Positions 17,695-25,873 of a stretch of DNA of 42,381 nt are shown here, one piece after another. The position numbers were made by a program, and so were the translations under genes. How positions within the stretch are numbered: position 1 is the stretch's first letter; the number at the start of each line of letters is the position of its first letter. This stretch comes from Saprospiraceae bacterium (GTDB taxonomy: Bacteria > Bacteroidota > Bacteroidia > Chitinophagales > Saprospiraceae). The DNA lies in contig JAIYCH010000043.1 in NCBI GenBank assembly GCA_027488135.1, forward strand, positions 1-42,381. The letters run 5' to 3'. The notes under the pieces are model-generated. The model was given only the letters and a program-made list of their open reading frames with translations, ran no database searches and was not told the origin of the DNA.

Positions 17695-19968
17695 ATGTCA
17701 AAAATTAACAAAGAAAAAGGACCGAGTTTGGGGAGTATAAAAAAATCTTCTGTAGGATTACCTGCTATTCTTTCTACACTAAACATGGGTCTTTTTGACT
17801 TAGGTCCAGGGAAATCGACCCGTGTCATGCGGAAAATGAATCAATTTGATGGGTTCGATTGTCCTGGTTGTGCCTGGCCCGACCCTGATGACGAAAGAAC
17901 CCCCTTTGGAGAGTATTGCGAAAATGGAATAAAGGCAATAGCTACTGAGGCTGATTCAAAAACGATCTATGCCGATTTTTTTAAAAATCATAGCATAGAC
18001 ACATTGAAGGGGAAAACGGAAATGGAACTTGGGAAATTAGGTAGAATTGCCGAACCCATGGTAAAATTACCCGGCGCCACTCATTACACTCCCATTGCCT
18101 GGGAAGAAGCCTTTGCCTTGATAGCAAAAAATCTAAATGCTCTTTCTTCACCCTATGAGGCTGTTTTTTACACTTCCGGAAGAACCAGCAACGAAGCTGC
18201 CTTTATGTATCAATGGTTTGCCAGAGAATTTGGCACGAATAATCTACCCGATTGTTCCCATTTATGCCATGAATCGTCCGCTAAGGCTATGATGAAAACG
18301 ATTGGCGTTTCCAAGGGAAGCGTTACGCTGAATGATTTTGAAAAAACAGATTTGGTTATTATTTTAGGACAAAATCCGGGAAGTAATCACCCAAGAATGC
18401 TCACGTCTTTAGAAAAATGCAAAAAGAACGGAGGGAAAATCATCAGTATTAATCCTATTCCCGAAGCAGGTCTCTCTGCTTTTAAAAATCCTAAAAAACT
18501 GTTAAAGGTATTTGGTAAAGGAACCGTTCTCAGCGATTTATATTTACCTGTTACCATCAACGGAGATGTTCCACTTTTGAAAGCCATACTTCAGCTCCTG
18601 TTTTATGAAGAAAGGAAAAGGCCTGATGCTGCGTTTGATATTCCTTTCATTTATGAAAACACGGAAGGATATGAAGCTTTTGCGAATCATTTGTTACAAC
18701 AAGATTTTAATACCCTTGCCGATGCTTCCGGAATAGAAAGAGCGCTGATTAAGCAAGCGGCAGAGATGATACGGAAATCAGAAAAGATGATTATCTGCTG
18801 GTCTATGGGGTTAACGCAACATGAAAATGCTGTAGAAAATATTCAGGAAGTTATTAATCTTCTCCTTGTTAAAGGAGCCTTCGGAAAGGAAGGTTCCGGA
18901 CCTTGCCCCGTTCGTGGACATAGCAATGTACAAGGAGACAGGACCATGGGCATAACGGAAGCACCCTCCGCATCGTTCCTCAAAAATTTAAAGGAAACAG
19001 CAGGTTTTGCCCCCCCCGAGAAACCAGGTTACACCTTTGTCGAAGCCATAAAAGCCATGGAAAGCGGTAAAGCAAAGGTATTTGTCAGCTTAGGAGGAAA
19101 CATAGCCAGTGCTGCGCCTGATGCCTCTTTTACCGCCAGGGCGCTACAAAAATGTGCTTTAACCGTTCAGATTTCAACCAAATTAAATAGAAGTCATCTC
19201 GAAACCGGAGAAACAGCACTTATTCTCCCTTGCCTTGCTCGTTCAGAAAAGGATGTGTCCAATGGAAATATTCAGTTAGTAAGTACGGAAAATGCGATGG
19301 GCATCGTTCAATCCTCTAAAGGAGTATTACCCCCTTGTTCTCCTCATCTTAAAAGCGAACCCGACATCGTTGCAGGCATTGCCAGACATACCTTGGCTGA
19401 ATCAAAAACTTTATGGAAATCATGGGCCTCCAATTATGATGAAGTTAGGGAAGTCATTGAAAAAGTAATACCTGGCTTTCAGGACTTTAATACCCGATTA
19501 CGAAAAAAAGGTGGTTTCATTTTACCTAATTCTCTCAGGGAAAATACTTTTCCCACTCCTTCAGGAAAGGCTCAGTTTACCATTAATGAGGTGCCCGATC
19601 TTTCTTTACCAGATAGCTCATTCCGCATGATGACCATTCGAAGTCATGACCAGTTCAATACCTCCATTTATGGTCTGATTGACCGTTACAGAGGCATTAA
19701 AAATGACCGGAAAATAGTCATGATGAATAAAAAGGATATGGATGCTTTAGGATTAAAACCAAAACAAAAGGTGAATCTTTCTAACCCACTTTCACCTGAC
19801 ACGCTTCATTTGTCTGGTTTTAGTGTTGTTCCATATCCCATTCCTTTGGGTTGTATTGCTACCTATTTCCCCGAGGCCAATGCCCTTATTTCCATCCAGC
19901 GCACCGCTAAAACCAGTCAAACCCCTATTTATAAATCATCCATAATAACGGTTTCACCCACTACATGA
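17695..19968 (+). CDS. FdhF/YdeP-family molybdopterin oxidoreductase
   Basis: The 757-residue cytoplasmic protein (no Tat signal) belongs to the DMSO-reductase superfamily and should bind bis-MGD. The N-terminus carries GFDCPGCAWPDPDDE with Cys56, Cys59 and then Cys75 (FGEYCENG), the FdhF/YdeP iron-sulfur segment. The Mo-ligand site looks like the formate dehydrogenase motif: Cys191-His192 in SHLCHESSA, where FdhH has Sec-His. Further Mo-pterin segments include LGQNPGSNHPRM and PCPVRGHSNVQGDRTMG, and the C-terminal domain contains MMTIRSHDQFNTSIYG. The reaction is not established for the family; E. coli YdeP is linked to acid resistance. Its place between moaA and moeA suggests it is the main client of the Moco genes. 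The 41-bp gap to moaA contains TATTTTCG, a poor -7 box. Confidence 0.9.
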   Translation: MSKINKEKGPSLGSIKKSSVGLPAILSTLNMGLFDLGPGKSTRVMRKMNQFDGFDCPGCAWPDPDDERTPFGEYCENGIKAIATEADSKTIYADFFKNHSIDTLKGKTEMELGKLGRIAEPMVKLPGATHYTPIAWEEAFALIAKNLNALSSPYEAVFYTSGRTSNEAAFMYQWFAREFGTNNLPDCSHLCHESSAKAMMKTIGVSKGSVTLNDFEKTDLVIILGQNPGSNHPRMLTSLEKCKKNGGKIISINPIPEAGLSAFKNPKKLLKVFGKGTVLSDLYLPVTINGDVPLLKAILQLLFYEERKRPDAAFDIPFIYENTEGYEAFANHLLQQDFNTLADASGIERALIKQAAEMIRKSEKMIICWSMGLTQHENAVENIQEVINLLLVKGAFGKEGSGPCPVRGHSNVQGDRTMGITEAPSASFLKNLKETAGFAPPEKPGYTFVEAIKAMESGKAKVFVSLGGNIASAAPDASFTARALQKCALTVQISTKLNRSHLETGETALILPCLARSEKDVSNGNIQLVSTENAMGIVQSSKGVLPPCSPHLKSEPDIVAGIARHTLAESKTLWKSWASNYDEVREVIEKVIPGFQDFNTRLRKKGGFILPNSLRENTFPTPSGKAQFTINEVPDLSLPDSSFRMMTIRSHDQFNTSIYGLIDRYRGIKNDRKIVMMNKKDMDALGLKPKQKVNLSNPLSPDTLHLSGFSVVPYPIPLGCIATYFPEANALISIQRTAKTSQTPIYKSSIITVSPTT

Positions 19969-21170
19969 TTACTGTAACAGAGGCTTATCAGCTCGTACTG
20001 GCAAATAAATTACGTTTAAAAAGTACTGAGGTTCCACTAACCGAGGCTTTGGGAAGGGTTCTCGATGAGAATATTCAGGCTGACCGACCATTTCCACCTT
20101 TCAACAGGGTTACTATGGATGGAATAGCCATACATTTCAATACCTTTTCCACAGGGACAAGAGATTTTCCCATTGAAAAAGTACAAGCTGCTGGGGATGA
20201 ACCTTATCGGTTATTGAACGAAGGGTATTGTGTGGAAGTTATGACTGGCGCTATTTTACCTGAAAAGACAGATGTGGTAATTCGTGTCGAAGATATAACC
20301 ATACTTAACGGTTCGGCAAAAGTAAATATTGACAAAGTCGAAAAATTACAAAATATTCACCTCCGTGGTTCCGACAGGCAGGCTGGTACTGTTTTATTGA
20401 AAAAAGGCGTGTTATTAGGTCCGGTTGAATTGAGTGTTGCCGCATCGGTTGGAAAATCTACCTTAAAAGTGCTGCAATATCCAAAAACAGTGATTGTTTC
20501 TACCGGAGATGAACTGGTTCCCGTTTCAGAAATTCCCGCTTCGCATCAAATAAGAATTTCAAACAGCTATGCCATTGTCAGTTTTTTGAAAAAATGGGGG
20601 ATTCCCGCAGAAATGATTCATTTGCCTGATAATGAAGAACATGTTCAACATAAAATAAAAGAACTTCTCGACCAATTCGAACTGATTATTCTAAGTGGTG
20701 GAGTGTCGGCCGGTAAATTCGACTATATCCCTAAAGCATTAAAAGAGGCAGGCATACAATCATTTTTTCATAAGGTTTCTCAACGACCTGGAAAACCATT
20801 CTTTTTTGGATCTAACGAGAATACCCGGGTATTTGCCCTTCCCGGTAATCCCGTATCTACCCTCCTATGTGTTGTCCGATACCTAATTCCCTGGTTAAAA
20901 GAAAGCTTAGGTTTAGCGCATGCTATTCAACCCAAAGTCAAACTGCTAAAGTCCATTGTTTTTAATGCCCCTCTGACCTTTTTTGTACCTGTAAAATTAA
21001 CAGCTAACCCAGAAACAACTATTTTAGAGGCTTACCCACTGCCGGGAAATGGCTCAGGTGATTTTGCCAATTTATTAGATGCTGACGGATTCATTGAACT
21101 ACCCGAAAATGAAAATGAATTTCAAGCCGGGCACTTTTTCACCTTCTGGCCATTTAAATTACAAAATTAA
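19965..21170 (+). CDS. moeA: Molybdopterin molybdenumtransferase MoeA
   Basis: This 401-residue enzyme inserts molybdate into adenylated molybdopterin. The N-terminus shows the MoeA domain-I motif PFPPFNRVTMDGIAI. The central MPT-binding (MogA-like) domain has VIVSTGDELVPV, ILSGGVSAGKFDYIP and RVFALPGNPVST. A smaller C-terminal beta-domain completes the usual four-domain layout. The start ATG overlaps the preceding stop as ATGA (19965-19968), which indicates translational coupling with the oxidoreductase. Confidence 0.96.
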   Translation: MITVTEAYQLVLANKLRLKSTEVPLTEALGRVLDENIQADRPFPPFNRVTMDGIAIHFNTFSTGTRDFPIEKVQAAGDEPYRLLNEGYCVEVMTGAILPEKTDVVIRVEDITILNGSAKVNIDKVEKLQNIHLRGSDRQAGTVLLKKGVLLGPVELSVAASVGKSTLKVLQYPKTVIVSTGDELVPVSEIPASHQIRISNSYAIVSFLKKWGIPAEMIHLPDNEEHVQHKIKELLDQFELIILSGGVSAGKFDYIPKALKEAGIQSFFHKVSQRPGKPFFFGSNENTRVFALPGNPVSTLLCVVRYLIPWLKESLGLAHAIQPKVKLLKSIVFNAPLTFFVPVKLTANPETTILEAYPLPGNGSGDFANLLDADGFIELPENENEFQAGHFFTFWPFKLQN

Positions 21171-21180
21171 TCTTTCGTTT

Positions 21181-21660
21181 ATGTCCTTTTCCCATCTTGA
21201 CGATCATGATAATCCAAATATGGTTGATGTGAGTGACAAATCTGTCACCCAGCGAGAAGCTGTAGCCAGGGCAAAAATTTTTATGCCACCGAATATTATG
21301 CCGTTTTTAATAGAAAATAATTTTAAAACCAAAAAAGGAGCTGTATTTCAAACTGCCATGTTGGCGGGTATCATGGGAGTAAAAAAAACGGCAGACTTAA
21401 TTCCATTATGCCATATTCTTCCCATTGAAAAATGTGATGTGAATATTTATATACATGGAGAAAATGAAATATGGGTTGACTGCACTGTCAAAGTAACGGG
21501 AAAAACGGGCGTTGAAATGGAGGCGCTTACTGGGGCAAGCATTGCCGCACTAACCATTTATGATATGTGTAAAGCCCTTTCTCAGGAAATGATGATAAAA
21601 GAAATTAGCCTGCTTTCAAAAATAGGAGGTAAATCCACTTATTTATCAAAAGAAAGTTAA
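21181..21660 (+). CDS. moaC: Cyclic pyranopterin monophosphate synthase MoaC
   Basis: The 159-residue protein has the standard MoaC length and motifs: PNMVDVSDKSVTQREAVA near the N-terminus, ADLIPLCHILPI with the conserved Cys-His, and GVEMEALTGASIAALTIYDM at about 116-135. MoaC converts the MoaA product to cPMP and is normally a hexamer. The frame extends upstream into moeA, but the ATG at 21181, 10 bp after the moeA stop, begins the conserved protein and is chosen. Confidence 0.97.
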   Translation: MSFSHLDDHDNPNMVDVSDKSVTQREAVARAKIFMPPNIMPFLIENNFKTKKGAVFQTAMLAGIMGVKKTADLIPLCHILPIEKCDVNIYIHGENEIWVDCTVKVTGKTGVEMEALTGASIAALTIYDMCKALSQEMMIKEISLLSKIGGKSTYLSKES

Positions 21661-22254
21661 ATGGGATATCCGCTATATGGATTGGTTCTTGCCGGTGGGA
21701 AAAGCACCAGAATGGGAGAAGATAAAAGTCTCATTGCTTATTTTGGGTTGGAACATCGTATCTATCTGGCAAAAATGATAGCTCCATTTTGCGAAAAAAC
21801 ATATATCTCCTGTCAGGAAAACCAATTATCAGAAAACCTGGATGGATGCAATCCATTAATTGATCTTGTCCCTTCTAAAGGTCCAATGAGTGGCTTAATT
21901 TCTGCTTTTTTAACCCATCCAAATGCAGCATGGCTGGTCATCCCTTGTGATTTGCCCTTATTTTCTACAAAAAATATAACCCAACTGATAAATGAAAGAG
22001 CCGAACAGGGCATTGCTACCGTTTTCACCTCTTCGAATCATGATTATCCGGAACCTTTGATTGGTATTTGGGAACCCTCGGCATTCCCTCTACTGGAACA
22101 GCAATATAAAGAGGGTAATTATAGCTTATTGAACATATTAAATAATAATCATATGTCTTTAGTAACTGCCTTAGACCCTGAGGGATTGACGAATGTGAAT
22201 ACGCCGGAAGAAAAAAGGGCATTATCCTTACTACACCCTTCGGTACAATTTTGA
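21661..22254 (+). CDS. mobA: Molybdenum cofactor guanylyltransferase MobA
   Basis: The 197-residue nucleotidyltransferase attaches GMP to Mo-molybdopterin to make MGD, the form used by DMSO-reductase-family enzymes such as the FdhF/YdeP protein two genes upstream. Seen are the GTP-binding loop LAGGKSTRMGEDKSL (residues 10-24), Asp97 in IPCDLPLF for metal binding, and the C-terminal TNVNTPEE motif. Its ATG follows the moaC stop with no gap (TAAATG), so it is translated as part of the operon. Its last 106 bp are overlapped on the other strand by the radical SAM gene. Confidence 0.95.
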   Translation: MGYPLYGLVLAGGKSTRMGEDKSLIAYFGLEHRIYLAKMIAPFCEKTYISCQENQLSENLDGCNPLIDLVPSKGPMSGLISAFLTHPNAAWLVIPCDLPLFSTKNITQLINERAEQGIATVFTSSNHDYPEPLIGIWEPSAFPLLEQQYKEGNYSLLNILNNNHMSLVTALDPEGLTNVNTPEEKRALSLLHPSVQF

Positions 22255-23249
22255 CAAATATCGATTTTTCTTCTGTTGCTCACTAATTGCCTTCTAAAGG
22301 AAAGAAAAGCATTCTTAGACCAGATTTCCTTAAAAGAATGCTCATTTAGGTTGCCCATGACATATTTTGCATCCTTATCGAAACAGCAGGGAACTACCAG
22401 GCCATTCCAGGTAATTACGGAACCGTGCCATAATTTCCAACATTGGTTTTTCAGTTTATTTTTAAGTTCAAATTTGCCGGAACCCACCTCCTTATAACGG
22501 GAAAAACGAGTGATGGTAGGAATCAGGGGATTTCCATTTTCAAAATCATTCACCTGCGCCGATTTGAAAAGCACCCCATCTACCTCCATTAATTTCGCCA
22601 GCAACTTTACCTCCTCCATTTGGTGTTCGTTAGGTTTTACGACCAGAAACTGAAAAAAAATCTCAGGATGGCTTACTCCCAGTGATTTTCTGGCTGTAAT
22701 CATATTTTTAGTTCCTTCGAGCACATTGGCCAGTTTACCTGCTTTTCGGTATTGTTCATAAACCTCTTGGGTTGTACCATCAATAGAGATAATCAATCTG
22801 TCCAAACCGGACAAGACCGTTTTTCTTGCCACCTCAGGCGATAAGAAATGAGCATTTGTTGAGGTAATCGTAAATATGTTCTTTTTATTGGCATAAGCAA
22901 CCATTTCCAGAAAATTAGGATTGAGGAAAGGTTCCCCCTGAAAATAAAAGATAAGGAAGGACAAATCCTTATAAACCTCGTCTATTGTTTTTCTAAAAAA
23001 ATCGATTTTAAGTGTTCCCGTTTCTCTGGAAAATTGCCTCAGTCCACTGGGGCATTCCGGACAACGCAAATTACAGGCAGTCGTAGGTTCAATGGATAAC
23101 GAAACCACATTTCCCCAATGAATAGGTTTCTTAAAGAGCAAAGTGAGTTGATAGGATAGCCAGACGATAAAAAGATTTAGTGCCTTTCTCGGGGTAAATT
23201 TGCGTAGAAAGTGAAAGGCAAAATAAATCTTTTTCATGAATGAGTCCAT
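22149..23249 (-). CDS. Radical SAM/SPASM-domain protein
   Basis: The 366-residue enzyme has the radical SAM cluster C59-NLR-C63-PE-C66 followed by FYFQGEPFLNPNF (the GGEP-like SAM-binding strand) and DRLIISIDGTTQEVYEQYR. A C-terminal SPASM-type region has a Cys in NQCWKLWHG, the pair VPCCFD, and C332-QN-C335 with C339, for an auxiliary Fe-S cluster. SPASM enzymes often modify peptides or proteins, but others act on small molecules. It starts directly at the stop of the PD40-OmpA gene (TAA then ATG at 23249; a second ATG at 23237 is possible), so it is the last gene of the T9SS-type operon. The last 34 residues lie antisense to mobA, and the final 27 fall after the SPASM Cys residues. Confidence 0.88.
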   Translation of the reverse strand: MDSFMKKIYFAFHFLRKFTPRKALNLFIVWLSYQLTLLFKKPIHWGNVVSLSIEPTTACNLRCPECPSGLRQFSRETGTLKIDFFRKTIDEVYKDLSFLIFYFQGEPFLNPNFLEMVAYANKKNIFTITSTNAHFLSPEVARKTVLSGLDRLIISIDGTTQEVYEQYRKAGKLANVLEGTKNMITARKSLGVSHPEIFFQFLVVKPNEHQMEEVKLLAKLMEVDGVLFKSAQVNDFENGNPLIPTITRFSRYKEVGSGKFELKNKLKNQCWKLWHGSVITWNGLVVPCCFDKDAKYVMGNLNEHSFKEIWSKNAFLSFRRQLVSNRRKIDICQNCTEGCSKDNALFSSGVFTFVNPSGSKAVTKDI

Positions 23250-24899
23250 TTAGTTTTCCAACACGGTAAACTCAACCCTACGATTGAACGCATGATCCGA
23301 TTCTGGACAAACCACCCCATCCACGCAGCGATTTCTTGGCTGTGATTCACCGAAACCAAAGACTTTCAGTTGAAATTCGGCCACCCCCTGAAGAATTAAA
23401 AACTGCTGAATAGCCGTTGCTCTTCTAAGAGAAAGGCTCTTATTATATTCAGAAGAACCTCTTGAATCTGTGTGTGCGGAAATTTTGACCCTCATAGAAG
23501 GGTTCGATTTTAAGGCAACGGCCAGTTCCAATAATTTTTCTTTTTGATTGGCGGGCACATTATAATCATTATAAGGATAATAAAGATTATCCAGTGTGAA
23601 TGATTTTGGCATGACAATCACCGGCGGAGAGGCGGCGGGTAACTCCTCTAACAAGACTGGTGTGGTAACAGAAGGCACAGAATCGAGAATAATAAAGATA
23701 GAACGAGGTTCTTGCCCCAGCATTTGCTTTTCCAATAAAATCTCCTGTGTTCTATAGCCTGATTTTTGAATTTTCAACCATCTATCCTCATCAAAAAAGG
23801 GTTGGAATTGAATGATTCCGTTACTATTTGAGGTATATAGCTGATCCCATTTATCCATATTTTCCACATTTAAGAAATTAACCTGAACCTCTTCCACTGG
23901 AGAACCCAGACGTTGGTCAAAAAACTGTAATTGAGGTACTGCCGGTTTTTTCTGTAAAAGGATTCCCGTCAGTGGAAATTCACTTTCAAACGCATACATA
24001 TCATCTTTTCCTTTTCCCCCGGGCCTATTCGATGAAAAGAAGCCAGAAGTATAATCCTTTAAAGTAATCCCAAAATCATCAGAGGGGGAATTAATCTGTT
24101 CGCCAAGATTGAGTAAGGCCCCCCAACGATTACTGCTGATATCAATCATAAACAAGTCGATGGCACCTAAGCCTTTATGGCCATTTGACGCGAAAAAAAG
24201 TACGCCATTTGGAGGCATATATGGAAATCCTTCATTCCCATTTGAATTAATTTCCGGTCCCATATTAATGGGTTCAGACCAATTATCCCCATTTTTTTCA
24301 GCAAAATAAATATCGAATCCCCCATATCCACCCGATTTATTGGATGCAAAATAAAGTTTTTCACCATCGGGACTAATGGAAGGATGCATATAAGAGTCAT
24401 TCCCTTTATTGAAAGAAAGGGGTTTTACATTTTCCCAATTCGTACCATTGAAAGTAGCCTCATAGATTTGTAGCTGGATTTTTCCTTCTTCATCTAAAAT
24501 GGGGGCGCCATTTAACTGGTTACTTCGGGTAAAGAATATTTTCTTTCCGTCTGTTGAAAAACTGCAGGGCCCTTCATGCAAAGGCGTATTTATATCGATA
24601 GAAAAATTTTTCGATTTACTTGAAGGTAAGCCCTTTTTCATATCGGCCATTAAGATATCGTAATATGCTTCATCCGAAACAGGGTCGGGTAACCCCATTT
24701 TTAGTTGGGAAGTCACGAAAATCAATTTTCCTTGAAAGAGAACAGGTGAAAATTCCCTTTCTTCCGAGTTTAGGCTTTGAAGGGGAAAAATATTTATTTT
24801 ATTTTTCACATCCCCTGACTGACTGAAGCCTCTGACTCCCATAGCAAGCAAAATGAATAAAAAGAGGAAGTATGGGGAGCGTTGGCTCATAATGATCAT
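23250..24899 (-). CDS. PD40-repeat / OmpA-family peptidoglycan-binding protein
   Basis: The 549-residue exported protein has a signal peptide (ending RGFSQ). PD40-like beta-propeller repeats occupy about 60-300, seen as HPSISPDGEKLYFASNKSGG and further FASN...G-x-DL blades. A short carboxypeptidase-regulatory-like domain covers about 340-400. An OmpA C-terminal domain covers about 430-549, with the peptidoglycan-binding HTDSRG (Asp478) and LRRA (Arg492/493). This architecture is frequent next to PorP/SprF and CHU_C-type genes in Bacteroidota and is thought to anchor surface machinery to the cell wall. Start is ATG at 24899 or 24890; both give the same mature protein. It lies 15 bp after porP/sprF and directly before the radical SAM gene. 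Confidence 0.93.
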   Translation of the reverse strand: MIIMSQRSPYFLFLFILLAMGVRGFSQSGDVKNKINIFPLQSLNSEEREFSPVLFQGKLIFVTSQLKMGLPDPVSDEAYYDILMADMKKGLPSSKSKNFSIDINTPLHEGPCSFSTDGKKIFFTRSNQLNGAPILDEEGKIQLQIYEATFNGTNWENVKPLSFNKGNDSYMHPSISPDGEKLYFASNKSGGYGGFDIYFAEKNGDNWSEPINMGPEINSNGNEGFPYMPPNGVLFFASNGHKGLGAIDLFMIDISSNRWGALLNLGEQINSPSDDFGITLKDYTSGFFSSNRPGGKGKDDMYAFESEFPLTGILLQKKPAVPQLQFFDQRLGSPVEEVQVNFLNVENMDKWDQLYTSNSNGIIQFQPFFDEDRWLKIQKSGYRTQEILLEKQMLGQEPRSIFIILDSVPSVTTPVLLEELPAASPPVIVMPKSFTLDNLYYPYNDYNVPANQKEKLLELAVALKSNPSMRVKISAHTDSRGSSEYNKSLSLRRATAIQQFLILQGVAEFQLKVFGFGESQPRNRCVDGVVCPESDHAFNRRVEFTVLEN

Positions 24900-24914
24900 A
24901 TTATTATTTCCGAA

Positions 24915-25862
24915 TTAATAAAAACGGGGAGTAACTGCTTCTGCATTTTCTCCCTTTTTAGACGCTAAAAAGTAACGAATAATCACTTCTGCAGTACCGT
25001 TATTATATTTTTGAATATCAGAAAAAGAAGCTTCGAAAGCCATTCCGAGATGCAGATGATCTCCCATTTGAAGCCCGGTAGAAACGATCGCTGTTTCACT
25101 TCCAATCCTATAGCTAAGTCCGCCGGAAATCTTTTTCCTGAAAATAGCTGAAAGATTTATATCTGCATCAAAGGGTGCATTTGGTAAATATCGCCATAAA
25201 GTCTGAGGATTTAATTCCCAGGCTTCACCCAGAGGGATGGTGACCCCTGCCATGAAATAATAGTGTTGTGTTTCTCTGGTTATCAATTGCCCCTTATCGG
25301 AAAAATCAATATTTGACCTTAACAAGCGGGGAACGGATATGCCAACGTAGGCTCTCTTTGATTCATAATAGACACCCGCACCAAAATTTGGAAGATATTT
25401 AGACTGCAAACCTATTGGTATAGATTCATCTTGTTCAATGGGTTGAGTTCCCGTAACGAGACCAAAATTTTGTTGCATAAAACGTACAGACGTTTGTAAA
25501 CCAAAGCTTAGAAAGCCTCTTGGTACTGGTAAGCGATATGCATAAGAACCGTCTAAACCTGTTATCTGGGTAATTCCAATCGTATGTCTGTATATATTTC
25601 CACCCACACCCACTCGATTATTGAGGAGCGGCATAGAAAATAAAAGAGATTGCCATTTTGGTGCTCCATTCAGACCAATCCACTGATTCCTCACCAGGCC
25701 AGTAATATTTATTCCCGGACTGCTTCCTGTTTGCCCTGGATTCATGGCCTGCTTATAGTACATGAACTGTGCAAAAGCATCTTCCTGTTGTGCAGAAAGA
25801 TTTTGAACTGGCAATAAGAGCGACCCCAGTAAAATAAAAAAATAGTATATAATCCTGTTCAT
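24915..25862 (-). CDS. PorP/SprF-family type IX secretion outer-membrane protein
   Basis: The 315-residue protein has a signal peptide (ending NLSAQ) and the PorP/SprF start of the mature protein (DAFAQFMYYKQAMNPGQTG). The conserved RNQWIGLNGAPKWQSLLFSM follows, then a run of amphipathic strands forming a 14-strand-type barrel. SprF is needed in Flavobacterium johnsoniae for secretion of the SprB adhesin, and PorP/SprF genes are commonly paired with one large substrate carrying a type B sorting domain. That is the arrangement here: it is 11 bp downstream of the 1906-residue CHU_C protein. It probably holds or exports that cargo at the cell surface. Confidence 0.95.
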   Translation of the reverse strand: MNRIIYYFFILLGSLLLPVQNLSAQQEDAFAQFMYYKQAMNPGQTGSSPGINITGLVRNQWIGLNGAPKWQSLLFSMPLLNNRVGVGGNIYRHTIGITQITGLDGSYAYRLPVPRGFLSFGLQTSVRFMQQNFGLVTGTQPIEQDESIPIGLQSKYLPNFGAGVYYESKRAYVGISVPRLLRSNIDFSDKGQLITRETQHYYFMAGVTIPLGEAWELNPQTLWRYLPNAPFDADINLSAIFRKKISGGLSYRIGSETAIVSTGLQMGDHLHLGMAFEASFSDIQKYNNGTAEVIIRYFLASKKGENAEAVTPRFY

Positions 25863-25873
25863 TCTCTGCGTTT

